From Sciurus carolinensis (lineage: Eukaryota > Chordata > Mammalia > Rodentia > Sciuridae): 64,000 nucleotides of DNA. The notes below the pieces were generated by a model, which had not been told where the DNA came from, searched no databases, and was given only the letters and a program-made list of their open reading frames with translations. Position 1 is the first letter of the stretch. Each line of letters opens with the position of its first letter. Of this stretch, positions 1-12,489 are shown piece by piece. The stretch is taken from the NCBI RefSeq assembly GCF_902686445.1, contig NW_025920105.1, positions 1,315,120-1,379,119 on the forward strand, given 5' to 3'. The translations under genes were made by a program, and so were the position numbers.

Positions 1-1478
1 ACCATGTTTCCTCAGAGCCATAAGATGGTTGTTATATGGGCCTGAGGAAGCCCCAAGTACCCCAGTAAAGATGAAAGAATCCTTGATTTATCTTTTAAAT
101 TAGATAAGGTGTTGTGGTGGCCATGCATACACATTAATTTGACTGACAAAATATATTGTTTTAGTAGCATGGGCCTCATAACATAGTCTAAGCAAGAGAA
201 AAAACATTATTAACATTTTTCTATCTTATCTTTAGAGGGTTCTTGGGGTCTCTGAGCACTGTCCATTTTTCTGTTTTCTTGACTCAGATGTATGCTTCCA
301 TGTTGAGAGTAATGTCCCCTCCATTGCAGCTGGGTTCTAGTCCTTTTTTTTTTTTTTTTGGATACATTTTACATAGATGTAGTCTCCTGGCTGGAATGGG
401 TGTTGAAAATCAGTGTTCTCTTGGGGCTGGTTCTCTAGTAAGTTGAACCTGTTGGAGAGACTTAACAACAGGTTGGACAGGAACAGGGCATCTTGTTAAG
501 TGTGGAGGAAGGGCTCTGGAAGCATTAAAATTTTAATCTCTCAGAGGTTGTCTCTAACTTTCTGGCCTCAAATTGACCTCCATTTTGTATTTTGACCCAA
601 TTATCTGTCTACCCTGACTGTAATTTTATTTCCCCTCTACTTTTAGGGACTTTTTATTGCCCTAGGGAAAATGGGCAATGACCGCTCTTGCTGCTTCAGG
701 CTGAGAAGGGGTGAGGTGGAGTGTGCAAACAGTTTGGAGTCCCTTTTTAGAATTTAGGCCTATCTAGGGGTAAAATTCTGGTTTTATGAAAGAAACAGAA
801 AATGAGTACAAAATAAATAGCATCTGGAACATGTCAATGAATATGAAGATGATAGAAATCAACAATCTTACCAGGACGTGGAAGAGCTGAGACATTTTTC
901 CCATAATAAGGCCTAAGAAAGCTTAACAAGAATGAAGAAGATAAGACATTTATTTGTAAATCTTTAACATTATTGGAATTTTCAGGAATGCAAACACAAT
1001 ATTTAGTTAAGTTACTTAATGTCATCTTATTTTTGAAAAATATCCTTTTATTGGTATAACCTGTGTTTGGTAGAAATCTGTATATTTTTGTTACTTAGGA
1101 CTAGAGAACCATACTAGCAAACATTTATTAGGTCTTCACATACATGAGGTTAGAAAGGAATGTAGGACTTAAAGTGACTATAAACAAGTTCTCTTGATAG
1201 TTATCAGGAATATTTGTCTAAGAATCTTTTCTCTGTCTCCTCTAGTTTTACTTATCTAGGGGGACTGACACAAGCGTACATCTTAAGTTACATTTAACTA
1301 TTTTTTTTTTTATAAGTCCAAGAATGGCTGTTTTGGTTTTAACTGTTTTCCTAGGTGTTTGTGATCATGCTGGTCAAATTGACTTGCTCCTGTCTGTTGT
1401 TAAGAGTCAGCTGAGTTCCCACTGGTGTCACTCATGGGGATCTTGAGAGCAGCTTCTTAGCTCCTTTAGTGCCATTCT

Positions 1479-1760
1479 CTATGTAGGGTCTCCTTGATGA
1501 AGTGGCTTCCCTTGGAGCATCAGGGATATATCCCTTTTCCAATGACCCTCCTCTGCAGCAGGTGCACTGATTGGCTTTTCATCCTCTATTGGCCTCATCA
1601 ATCTCCCTGATTGGGAGGTTATGTGACCCAGAGTTATAAAGTTCCTTAGAGAAGTTCTCTTGTTCCCTGGCTGACTTTGAGAGCAAGAGCCAAATATTGA
1701 TCTTCTTGGTCCTTTTATTTTAATCTTGATCTTTAAGTCTTGATTTTCATCATCCAGCAA
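1479..1760 (-). pseudogene. ERV gag nucleocapsid-like relic
   Basis: A 93-codon open stretch whose C-terminal part reads EEGHWKRD, the core of the single CCHC zinc knuckle of gammaretrovirus-type nucleocapsids. The histidine and flanking residues remain, but the three cysteines are replaced (Ser/Ala, Ala and Ile), so it could not bind zinc. The N-terminal part is rich in Lys, Arg and Ser, as expected for the end of gag. It lies on the same strand as, and downstream of, the matrix-like patch and the LTR, which supports the reading. A chance match cannot be excluded because the conserved core is short. Confidence 0.5.
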
Positions 1761-4481
1761 GGCAGTCTCAACAGTCCAAAAGTAAGAGTAGTGGGTTTTA
1801 ACTTTAATGTCTATGACTTTACAGTCACTTACCCACTTTTATGTAATTGGGGTCTATATTATCTTTCCTACAGGTGATGGCTCACTATCTAAAATTAATT
1901 CAGATTTTTGGTTCTTGAAGAAGTGCCTCTGCAAAACATTAATCAGACAACAGTTGTAGAGTTTATAAGAAAAATACAAAAGGGAATTAACAACAGAAAA
2001 AACATATTTAATTGTGTAATAGCTATCTTAAATTTTGTCTGAATTATACATTATATCCCCTCTTTGAGATCTCAGTAATTTTAAAACAAACAACAACAAC
2101 AAAAACAATCTTTTGAATATAATTTTAAATGAGCTGAAGTTTGGCTTGTTTTGGAGTCACTGGTAACATGTAATAAGGTTGGAGGCAACACCTTATCTCA
2201 GGTAAGATGGGGCTTTTCACAAATCTTAGGTAAAGTGGTCTAGTTTGAAATCTGATTTTTGTCTTCTTTTTAAATAACATTTTATAAAGTTTACTATGTT
2301 GTTTCCTAAGTCCATATGAATGTTCATTAGCAAAATATAATATTACATCAAAAACTCAGCACCCCCCCCAAAAAAAAAAACTGAGAGAGTTTTTTAACTT
2401 TCCTTTTGTGTAGTAAACTGACAAACTGTTTTTATGTTTTACAATATTAATCTCTAAATAAATAAGTCTCTCATTAACTTTTAGAAATATATTTACTTTT
2501 TTTATCCCAGTGTAGAGGCAACATAAGGTTCAGGGTCAGTTGCAGATTATTAAATGATATAAACAAATCACCAATAAAATTTGCTATTCCTTTAAGTTTA
2601 AAATTACCTTTACAATTTTAGGTTGGAGAACACCAGCTTGATAAAATATTCTTTTAAACCATTTAAAGACTTGTATACCTGAAAGATTTGAATACACTTA
2701 ACATTTAAAGAAGAGTAATAGAATCAGAATTACACTGATATTTTTATATTAACTAAGTTTAAGTTTTAAAGAAAATTTAGAATTTGTAATGTAGTACAAA
2801 ACTGTGAAATAATTTCTGTTTAACCAGAGTTGTACAAACCCTCAATTTTTAAGACTAGCTTTTCTAGAGAATAAAATTTAACAGACACAATGTTAATAGT
2901 AAATTAATGTTTTAAGAATTATTGGTCATTTTATAATGTAGACTGGACTTTGGTTTATATCAGTACCTTAATATTTGACCTTAGGAAAAAAATCTTGAAT
3001 AATTTTAACTGTTGTGTTACTTATATATACACATAAACATTTTAAAATTTACCCTTAATTTATACTTTTTAATCTTAATTAGACCCTTTTGTTATTTACT
3101 TAGATGTATTACAGCTTTAATTTATCACATAGACTTTTTTACCTGGAAACATTTTTTCTTTTACTAAATATATTTTTATATCTAGAATGTTTAAATTTTT
3201 TAATCTGCTGATTTCATTTTTTAAAATTTGTATTCTGAAACAACCCTTGTAAATTTCTGAATTTAGGTAAATTAGCTCATTTCAATAAGATGAAATACTT
3301 TTTTACTTATAGAACTCTATTTGAAATGTAGTTTAAACTTTTGAACACTTTATATAGAATTATATCTGTTGAGACTTTTAGTAACCTTGTTTTCAGTGAT
3401 GACACAGAGTCATTTTAAACTCTCTTTTTATTTACCAATTTATGAAAACACCAATAACATTTTAAGTATGTCATCCTATGGAATTCAAGGAGTTATGAGT
3501 ACTTGATGTTATATTTAGCAGTTAGCATTTTAACTCTCTAAATCATTCAGATGTCTCTAACAACCACATCCATGATCAATCCCATATATGTCAAATCTAA
3601 TTTTTTTTTTAAAGCAAGATCTCAGAGAAGTGTATTGGACAGTGTCAACCATTTTTCCTATGTGGAAAAAAATCTAGAAACAGTGGTTATTAGACATTCT
3701 ACAGACATTAATATTTTATCAATTGTGTGACCACCTCAAGAAACTTTACTTTTACATCTTTACATCTTTACTTTTATTTGTTTACCCAATTTAAATTGAA
3801 CCTTTTAAATCACATGCATTTAAGGTACTTGAATCTATTATTTAAAATTTTAATTTATGAGCTCATATGTCAACTTTGATACCAAACAAATATAAGCATG
3901 ACAATACACATGTGTACATACACAAAAAACAAACAGATAGACAAAGGCCTTGTAGCTTATTTTTTAAAGCCCATTAGCTTGAGAGCTAAGCCTTATAAAT
4001 TAGTCTTTGAAACAGAGTGTTAAAATAGGTCTGATAAAAATTAACTTATGCACATCAGATCATAATTATGAACTTAAAAAATAAAATTTTAAAAGACTTC
4101 TTGGCCTCCATCCTGATGTGGTCTTGCTCATTAGAGATGTAAAGAGTTTTTCCCTACTCCTCCCTCAAGGTGTTTTCTGAAGAGATAGCAAGGGAGCCTA
4201 CTTTCATTGGTCTTCTTGGGAGATCCTCCTCAGTTTGGGGTTTTGTTCTAAATGAGTTTTTCTAGTCTCTTGGATAGCAGCCATCAAAATTTTAGCCTGG
4301 TATTTTGGTGGACCAACTCCAGTACTTGGAAATTTCTGTTGGCAACAGCTTACATTTTAATGTAAGCTTTAGTGAACACAGTTAAAAACCATTTTAACCA
4401 TTTTTTTTTTAATTTGAACATAAGGCATTTGATCAGGATGTCCAGGCTTCCCAAAGACAATTTGGTGGTCCCCTGAAGGGG

Positions 4482-4810
4482 TCATCTAACCATGAAAGTT
4501 GACCATTCTCTCTCACAGAATTTAGAGAGAAAAGATGTCATACCAGGTCCTGTAGTCAGGGATTTCTCTAGAATTTCTGGAAATTGGTCAATATGCTTTG
4601 AAGGGAAGTACATGACAAACATGAGGGAGATTGACCCATGTCCACATTTAAGGGCAACCAACAGAAAAAGGAGAGCAAACACAGAACAAGATGCCCAAAA
4701 CAATGACAAGTGGTCACTACTGATTCCTGACCTGAGGACCTGAGTCTTGCCAGTCCTGGACTCAAGAAGTAATGCTGTGTCCAGCATTCCTCAGAGACCC
4801 CAGATAACAA
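4482..4810 (-). pseudogene. ERV gag matrix-like relic
   Basis: Overlapping minus-strand open stretches here, and the stretch just beyond them, hold a patch resembling the middle of the gammaretrovirus matrix domain (FCEREWSTFMVR, then a stop, then a PLQGT-like turn and a DILIK-like segment). Frames change and stops intervene, so no start codon or myristoylation site can be assigned. The position, about 250-600 bp inside the LTR, is right for the beginning of gag. Similarity is judged by eye and is modest. Confidence 0.45.
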
Positions 4811-5028
4811 TCTGCCAGAAGCAGACTTACCAGTCCCCTGGGGGGCACAGAAACAGGTGACTCTCAGATAATTTATTTCAGTCCTGGAGTGGGGCTCAAC
4901 AGACCTCGCAGCCTGGGGCTGAGAAATGTCTCTCAGAGGCTTGCCACTAGGAGCAGCTGTGTGGCCCCTTCCTTCTGCAGGATTTTCCAGGTCAGTGGTG
5001 AGCAGTGGTTATCTACCAGGCAGTGAGG

Positions 5029-5046
5029 ATTATGCTGGGGCCTCCA
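5029..5046 (-). promoter_or_regulatory. Primer binding site-like sequence, tRNA-Gln type (degenerate)
   Basis: Directly after the LTR 3' end the minus strand reads TGGAGGCCCCAGCATAAT. The first half matches what a glutamine tRNA 3' end would pair with; the second half has drifted. It fixes the orientation of the element and marks the neighbouring LTR as the 5' LTR. Confidence 0.4.
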
Positions 5047-5051
5047 AATAT

Positions 5052-6360
5052 TGTGGGTTGCAACTTAAGAACAGATCAATCACTACTCACCACTGAGAAG
5101 TACAAATTTGAGAGTCTTTATTAGCTGGCCAGCTGACTATCTCACACAATGCCCCAAAAATTGCTAATGGGAGAAAAACCCTGAACATACAGTTGTAGGG
5201 GTTTGTATAACACAAATCAGTACATCAATCCTAAGTGTCTGTTGCTTTGATTTAAAATTACGATCTATCATTATGAGATCTAAGACCTCAGAAAGGGGAA
5301 GTGGGTCACAATGACTTTACTTAGGTACAAATTAAAGAATGGTTACTAACATCTAGACAGTCACTGCTGACATGTGTTGGGGGTATGCCATGTGAACTGC
5401 ACCAAGATGGTGCCTGGCAGCCAGCCAGAAGTTGTTTTGATCAAATCGGCATTATGCGTGCACAGGTGTTCCCGAGTGCTCCTGCTTGTGCCTGCTTGTG
5501 ATTGGACAGCTGGCTCCTCACCTGATCTCAACTGGCGTGGCCCTGCCCTCCGCCTCCTGGAGGGAATATAAGTGGGCAGTAGGTAGAAGGTGAGAAGCAG
5601 CAGCTAACAGAAAGAAGCAGAGAGAAGCAGCAGGCAGTGGCAGAAGGCAGATCACAGAGTGCAGAATTGAGAACACATCTCTAGATCACAGATAGGTAGA
5701 TTGCAGCACACAGGGCTAAGCCACACTTCTAGATCGCTGGACTGAGGATAAGCAGCACCTCTGAATGATGGCAGAACGCAGGTTGCAGATTGCAGAATGG
5801 AGAAATAAAGCCACACCTCTAGATAGCAGAGTGAAGGACGCAGGATGCAGAATGCGCCTTTAAGAAGAAGCAGCAGAACTAAGAAGATATAGATCTCTGA
5901 AATTGTAATCTCTTTCTCTTAAGCAAAGTCTCTCTTTCTCTCTTATGCAAAGCCTCTCTTTCTCTCTCCTCTCAAAGCAAGTAAGCCTCATTTCCTCTAT
6001 CATCTATAAACAAGCAAGCAAGGAAGGAAGAAGCCCAGAAATAGAAGTAGCTTAGTTTCCAGTCCACCTCTGATAAATACCCACGCAATTGTTGCTGCGG
6101 ACGGTAACAAATATCCGCAGGTGGTGACAGACATGGTTCATTGTTTAGAAAAATAGGAAACAAAAAGAGAACAATTTTTCATTATACAAGAATTGCTGTT
6201 CCATGTTGCCAAACATATCATGTTAAGCAACTAATGGGTGCAGAGGTGGGGGCATTCCCATGGGAAAAGCTTTTCCTATATAATATGGAGTCTCAGGGTA
6301 AAATGGAGTCAATTTAGTCATTGCCCATATAGTCTGTCATAAAACATTTCCATGGAGTCA
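5052..6360 (-). mobile_element. Class I ERV 5' LTR, split by a nested LTR
   Basis: The two flanks (5052-5368 and 6136-6360, about 548 bp in total) match, in reverse complement, the plus-strand LTR at 19041-19550 along its whole length: TGACTCCATG start, ACTCCATTTT block, CTTAAGTTGC end. The LTR runs leftward into the gag relic. It is interrupted at 5375 by a different LTR, so it is the older of the two. Confidence 0.8.
5375..6129 (+). mobile_element. Class II (IAP-like) solo LTR with 6-bp target duplication
   Basis: A 755-bp block beginning TGTTGGGGG and ending GGTGACA is flanked by identical 6-bp repeats GACATG (5369-5374 and 6130-6135), the duplication size of class II (ERVK/IAP-type) elements. 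It carries a TATA-like ATATAAG at 5566-5572 and a poly(A) signal AATAAA at 5804-5809. The purine-rich middle (about 5590-5870) contains imperfect repeats of a CAGA-rich unit with TCTAGAT. No internal sequence follows, so it is a solo LTR left by recombination, sitting inside an older LTR. Confidence 0.85.
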
Positions 6361-7782
6361 AATATGTCAGCCCATCACACCAGAAGGGGACACTACTTTC
6401 CACCTGCCCAGATTCAGCACAACTATACCAGAGAGCTGAGTAGAAGTGAGAGACACAAAGAAGAAAATGGGACAGAGGCCTAAACAATTCAAGGGCAGAT
6501 GTTGTGCAAAGGAAACAGAATTCAAGGAAGGTTGGTCTTGTGAAAAAATGATTGCAGAGAGCAGAAATTCTTCCTGAACCAAATATATTTTCTCTACCCT
6601 CACTCTTTGGTTTTACTGTTTTGGTAAGATCTTTATGTTTTACAGATTATTCTTATAATAGCTAAAAACTAGGAGGAACATAAAGATTCAAGAGGAGCAA
6701 TGTAACTTGGCCAACCATGGTAGAGCTGCTCTACCAGCTCTTATTCAGTCTTAAGAATGTTGTTTCAAAGAACATGTGGCTTAAGTAACTCAGGTACTGC
6801 TGAAATGTAAAAGAAATAGAAAATCACATGTATGATGAGATTATTACAGTTTAATCTGATGTTGTACTTCTTGAGCAAAAGGTCTTGAAGCATATGCTAG
6901 AGAACACTTGGGGCAATATAGAAATATAGAAAAATATGCCCCAACTACAGTCCCTGTCCCCACTCCAAGTCTCAAATCTCCCTCAGACACTGTACACTGC
7001 CCTGCATACCCAACGCATCTGTCACTGGGAACTCAGACTATAAAACCCACTCAGGTGTGTCTAACTTGTTCTGCCTCAGAAAGATGCCATGGCCAAGAAG
7101 AATGGCACTGGATCCTGCAGAATCCAAGTCATTTTGATTTTTTTCACTTAAATAGTCAGTCTTGAAATTGACATTTATAGAGGACTGAATGTGTCAATGT
7201 TGCATTGGCACTGAGCCCTGACCCTGAACTCAGGGAATTTACAATCTAGGATGGAAAGTCACAAATTAACACTTTACTTCTTGCTGCTCCTTTAGAATTG
7301 TAATAAAACTCATGGTTACCATACCATGTCACCACCCACTGCCACAGTTCTCTGTGTCTCTTTCTTTATCTCTTTCCATGCTGCCTGGCTCCCTAACAGG
7401 TGTGAAGAGAAGTTGTGTGAATTTTAGTAGATTAGTGAGAGTTTTATATGTTTATTTATTGGCAAATCTATTGAGTTATATACAAAATGAGGAAAATATG
7501 GAATCAGATTTCCTGAACTTATGTTGAAAGTCAAACATTTTTCCTTAAATAGAGAGACACTTGGGCCCTTCTTATCAATAAGTCTTCTCTGTATTATAGG
7601 ACTTTTTCCACCACTGAAGTTTGGGGTGTGATGTAGCACACAAAGCTCCCTTTTGAAATAGATCAGCTCTGTATGCATCAAGACAAACAGGGAGTAGTAA
7701 ACAATTCGTGATGCTGTTTTTTTCCCCCTTTGTAAAATTCAGAGTGTGTGGCTGCAATTAAGGATGCACCCATGGACAGGGC
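6361..7782. other. No recognisable gene or repeat
   Basis: Ordinary AT-rich sequence. A patch near 7170-7280 has the look of an ancient interspersed repeat (a CCTGAACTCAGGGAATTTACA-like line) but is too short to name. Confidence 0.4.
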
Positions 7783-8217
7783 CTATATGGTTTTGTAGTA
7801 AAGCAGGGAAGTGCCCACTGTCTTGGATTCAGCAGGAACCATAGAGAGCACCCAGGTTGGCCTTGGTTTGTGCAAGGTTGCCATCATGTGGCCATTGCAG
7901 GTATTTCTCTCAAAAAATGACCCACTAATGAGTTCAACTTTAAATGGTTCTGTGCTCTCTGACCATCTCTTTTTTTGATGTTCACCATTTTCTGCCTCCA
8001 ACCAGAAAGCAGGCTCAAGATACAGATTAAAGTCAGTTTGAGGAATATCAGGTTCTAAGGTTACCATCCAGGTCTGAGTCTTCCCCAAGGCACCTGGCCA
8101 GCCTGTTGTGAGCTTCCACCAAAGTAGGCAGCGATTCATTGGCAATTTCCCAAGGATTGAAATGCCATTTGTTTGTTTAATTTTGCATAGAAAAGATGAT
8201 GACAAGGCAGCACTCAA
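7783..8217 (-). other. Unrecognised 144-codon open frame
   Basis: An open stretch long for this base composition. It is moderately Trp-, Glu- and Pro-rich and has no membrane segment or motif I recognise. Two further minus-strand open stretches follow at 8466-8786 and 8798-9004, each in a different frame. Together they could be a decayed retrocopy or ERV-derived coding segment, or chance. No poly(A) tail or flanking duplication was found to support a retrocopy. Confidence 0.25.
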
Positions 8218-8465
8218 GAGGACCCTTTGGGGAGGTTTTATTATAGGAAGAGTCCCAGGTAATTCAACTTTGAAGAAGTGACCTTACTTGCTTAGTATTA
8301 GAACACAACAGAACTTAGAATTCTGGTAACCAGGGACACATATTGTAGAGAAAGTCCCTCATTCAAGTGGTGAAGGAAGATGTGCAAGAGAGCAATACTT
8401 TCTCTTTATTTCTCCAAATATTCCAAGATTCTAGGCATGAAAAAGTCCAGCTGTTGACTTAACTC

Positions 8466-9004
8466 TCACACCAGACCCTTAAGTCCTCTTGTCAAGAGGT
8501 ACCCACAGGTAAAAGGAGGCACCCCAGAGAAGATCAATCCAGGCAAGTCTTCATCTATGATTACATCTGAGAAGTCCTTTGACCTTCCACTTCTGTGAGG
8601 GTGTATGAGGGGGCAGGGATTGCAGCAGACTTGCAATGACAGAAAGAGGTTAATCCATGTTAAAACTGGGGCAGAATTTTCATGTTTGTACCACTGGACA
8701 TGGCTGGTAGGGTGGTAGTATTGACTACTAGTTTTTTTACTCAAATATTTATCCAAAGATTCTTTTCTGTAACCCAGTGGCAGCACTATAGGAATGCCTA
8801 TGCATATATTAATATATCCCTGATCCAGGCATAAAAATTTTCAATGGGAGTGTCCCCTGTGGAGTCAGCCAGGATTGCCAGCATTATTGTCCTACATGTA
8901 AGAAAATCTCCTTGCAGAGTTTCATGCTGATCATCACAGATACTTGTTAATTTTGAGTCTTTGGAGAAAGAGCAAGCACACCACATAACCAATAATGACA
9001 TCAA
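8466..9004 (-). other. Two adjacent unrecognised open frames
   Basis: Open stretches of 68 codons (8798-9004) and 106 codons (8466-8786) lie end to end in different frames on the minus strand. The first starts with a hydrophobic stretch (MMSLLVMWCACSF) that could be read as a signal peptide. I recognise no family. Either one frame has shifted or the arrangement is chance. Confidence 0.2.
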
Positions 9005-9150
9005 TACTATTTAATTTTGTATATGATTGATTTGACTTTATATTTCTCTAATTTTAAAAGATGTTGAATTTTTTACAATTATGTAATACTTAGATACATC
9101 CTGTGTAAACTTGCCTGCATTTCTTCTGTGGTTTCTCTCTTCAAAGAAAA
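9001..9150. repeat. Old repeat, related to 13083-13108 plus 13868-14010
   Basis: The line AATACTATTTAATTTTGT, then AAGATGTTGA followed by a T-run, then a CTTGCCTGC...TTCTTCTGTG-like line occur in the same order near 13083-14010, where a young L1 has split them. The second half resembles the minus strand of old L1 ORF2. Confidence 0.5.
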
Positions 9151-9450
9151 GAAAATACATTCAAAAAGGCAAATAGAGGTTGATTTTAGGAGAAAAAATG
9201 GTTTCACTTTTAACTATTAATTTGATTTGCCTTTTTTCTTCCCCTAAGTATGTATTATAGGTTTCTTGTCTGTTTTATATTTGGAGATTACTTCAGATGG
9301 AATTCTAGGACTTATCTTTGAAAATTCTAATAGGAAAAATAAATAAGAAATATCTCTTTCCCTATGGATGCAGGAAAATGAATTTATTTCCTCCAAGTCA
9401 TTTGATAAATAAATTGTTGAATGACACACTTACTAAAAGATCCACTCTTG

Positions 9451-9588
9451 GGCTGGGGTTGTGGCTCAGTGATAAAGCACTTGCCTTACATGTTTGAGGC
9501 ACTGGATTTGACCCTCAGCACCACATAAAAATACATAAATAAAATAAATGTATTGGGTACATTTATAAGTAATTTTTTTAAAAAAAAT
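9451..9588 (+). mobile_element. ID-type SINE (squirrel-style tail)
   Basis: Starts GGCTGGGGTTGTGGCTCAGT and has tRNA-like A and B boxes, a CAGCACCACATAAA junction and a long A-rich tail with a TATTGGGTACA-like segment. Flanks CACTCTT before and after suggest an imperfect target duplication. Probably transcribed by RNA polymerase III when young. Confidence 0.85.
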
Positions 9589-10974
9589 ATGCACTCTTCT
9601 TCCTTGAAGATTTTTTTTTTCTTTTTTAAATGTCTTTGACAGTGAATCACACATTCTGTTTTCTGGATTTTGGAGTTTAATACAATATCAAATGGGATAA
9701 GATTTGGAAAATCCTAGAAATATCCACACATGATTTATTGTTTACTGAATGATATGTTGTGGAGAAAGCCACAAATGTATTTAGAAATTATTACATATTT
9801 TTCTCCTCAATTTCTTATAAGGTTTTTAAGATTCATTTCTTTTCTGATTTATACTCAGACACTGGGCCTGGGATGTGATTTTGTTGCATCCTATAATCTT
9901 TAAGCATTTACCCTCATAAGGAATCTGGGTTGATAGTTCTGTTTCTAAATATTTTCTTAAAATAAAAGAAGGAGAAAACATTGGTGTTGCTCCTAGGAAG
10001 TCTTCTCTAGACACTCTCTTCAAAATGGGGAGAAAATAATATTTCTCCAGATTAGCATCTCCTGTATCAGGTGCAAACCTGCCTTTGAGGAGCTTTGAAG
10101 GGATTTCATACATTTCTGTCTCTCGGTAGTTCTCTCTTTGCAACTGAGTTTCCATTTAATGTTCAGAAACCTGTGTTTTCTCATCTCTAAAATGGAAATA
10201 ATCTTAGAGGACACAGATGGATAATGTTTTTTATGAAGGCTATGAAAATATGTTTGTGCTGTGGCTCATATAAAAGGTTGAGTCTTTCTTGTCTGAATTC
10301 CAGATTCCAATATTCTGGTGGTTCAAAGTGGTGCAAATAATTATGTTATTCCAATAAAAGAGTTCTTTGTTCCATGCCTTTTTCATCCATGTTCAGCTAT
10401 GTTTAGAAAATGACATAGAAACCTGTAGTATTTGCTGATTTAAAAAGGAGTGTTGAGATTATTTCTGGCTCAGAAATAATCCTTGTTATAGGCTGAATCA
10501 GGAATTCCCTGGGTCCTGGAGATGGAGCCTCATATCCAGTCAGCTATATGAAAAAGTTTTGTTCATATATATATATATATATGAACAAAATACACATATA
10601 TGGACAGTCATAGGTGAGGGTAAGTCTCTTGCCTGTGTTTCTTTTAGGTGATGAATATAATAGCTTACTAATATTTATTCTGAGGTCCAAAAATTAGAGA
10701 GACACCTCCCTAAGGGAGAACAGGGAAATTTAACAAGAAAGTTTTTAGTAGTAAACATTTTCCCACCAAATTCTGACCAGATATCAGACAGCAAGAAAAA
10801 TGATTATATATATATAAATATATAATACATTACATATAGCATATGTAATATATTTACATCATATGTAAAATATATGTATTATATGTGCATAAATATATTA
10901 TAAAATATATATGTATATACAATTGTATCACTTATAATGATAATTGTATCATTTATTTAACATACTGATTTTAA
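9589..10974. other. No recognisable gene; AT-rich
   Basis: Contains a perfect palindrome (10557-10590) and an AT/TA-rich low-complexity tract at about 10803-10925. Nothing else recognised. Confidence 0.5.
10557..10590. repeat. Perfect 34-bp palindrome around a TA run
   Basis: Left arm TTTTGTTCATATATATA is followed directly by its exact reverse complement. It could form a cruciform or hairpin. Confidence 0.9.
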
Positions 10975-11180
10975 CTACTCTGTAAATGCACCCTGAATTA
11001 GTATTATTGTTTGTTTTTCAAAAACTTTCAACTTTCAGTGTTTTTTTAATGACTGTACTAAATTCATATTCTAGCAAAGTGTGAAAGTGTTTCTTTCATC
11101 CACATCCATGTAATTGTAGTACTAGTTATTCTTCAACATTTTGATAGTAGCCATTCTAACAGCTGTGCTGAGACTGCAGA
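10975..11180 (-). mobile_element. Old L1 fragment (ORF2 3' part)
   Basis: The lines TTTCATCCACATCCATGT and TAGTAGCCATTCTAACAG match the usual order of the minus strand of L1 ORF2 near its end. Highly diverged. Confidence 0.5.
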
Positions 11181-12489
11181 ATGTCTTATAGTTGAGTTGT
11201 GCACTGAATTCCTGATGCAAGTTTTTTAGAATCCAGGCAGCCTTATACTTACTGAAAGAAGGGCATGTAAACCTATTTTAGAAATAAACAGGGATCTGTG
11301 CTTTTAATCCTTTTTATTAACTCCTGGAGGGACTGTAGTCCATGGAAATGCTTACACACCGAGGTGAAGTCACCCCTTTGTGATCTAGGGAGATATGTAC
11401 ATGCTCATTGCCATGCTGCCAAACTTTGGTCGTTTAGGATGTAATCTATTGAATGAAAAAATTTGAAGTTGGGACAATTTTATTTAAGAAAAAATTGGTT
11501 AGGCCTGGAATTAATACTGAGGTGAGCTGGAGAAGCAAGCTCAGGCAGTGCTGAACTCCCACTTGGGCTGCCAGTCATGGACTGTATTTCCCCTAGTAAT
11601 TCTTTGGTGCTGGCTAGATAGAAGCTCAACTGTTAGCAGTACAGTTTGCAGAGTATGCTTGCAGTTCCCTTTTAGAGGTAAATTGGGACAATTGAGATTT
11701 AACTCCTGCCCTGTTCCCATGGAATAAAACCCATGGATGACATGGCCATGGAAAACCACCCCTTTTCTCTGGTCTTGATACTTCTGTATATCTTATCCCT
11801 TCCTCTGTGTGCACCAGATAAATTAAAATTCAAAGTACAGGCAATTTTGTGTTAATGTGCTATATTTATTACCCCAATCACTCTCTTCTCAGGGTGACAC
11901 TGGATTTGCATGTGCTGTCCCAATTATATGTCACATTGCTCAAGGCAGGCTAATGCCCAAGGGTACTCCAACCTTTTCAGTTCATCTGTTGGTAGACATT
12001 TATTTTTTCAGTTTTGCAAAGTGTATGCCTCTCAATTCATTTATAACTTTAAGAGGGAACTCAAAACAGGAATAAATATTTATTTGGTATATCCATGAAT
12101 GGAGGGAGAATCAGAAGACTCATATTCTACTATATTTTGAAAATCACCCCTCTTAACATGTGCTTTTTGGGGTGTTAGGATGTAATTCCAGTGTCACACA
12201 TATTTTGCACACAATCCCTACCAATGATCTCTGCCTCTAGTTCTAACATCTACCCTTAGGTAAGATTGTATTATTTATTAACATTAAACAATTTTTTGAT
12301 ATGATTGGATTTATACAGGCCCACTTATTGCACTTAACAATAAAAATGATATTTATATTCATATTCATTTACCTATAAAATTTTCTGTATTGTGATTTCT
12401 TGGTCTTTAAATTACTGTAATATTACAATTTTATAATATACATGTCAGAAAATGATAGCTGCTACTTTTACTCTTATAGTTCAGAGAGT
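11181..12489. other. No recognisable gene or repeat
   Basis: Mixed composition. Three CCATGG sites cluster at 11718-11751, beside an AATAAA. I see nothing I can name. Confidence 0.4.

Larger units (their letters stand above)
1..5051 (-). mobile_element. Class I (gamma-like) ERV internal relic, cut by window start
   Basis: Reading leftward from the LTR at 5052-6360 there is a primer-site-like stretch, a leader of about 250 bp and then degenerate gag. Two patches support gag: a matrix-like patch near 4400-4600 and a nucleocapsid-like patch near 1525-1565. These lie about 3 kb apart, roughly twice the usual spacing, so the AT-rich 2000-4080 interval between them is probably inserted or heavily expanded sequence; I recognise nothing in it. 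Below 1480 no protease or pol motif could be confirmed. The element is badly decayed, with no long open frame. Class I assignment rests on the gag patches and on the glutamine-type primer site. Confidence 0.55.
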
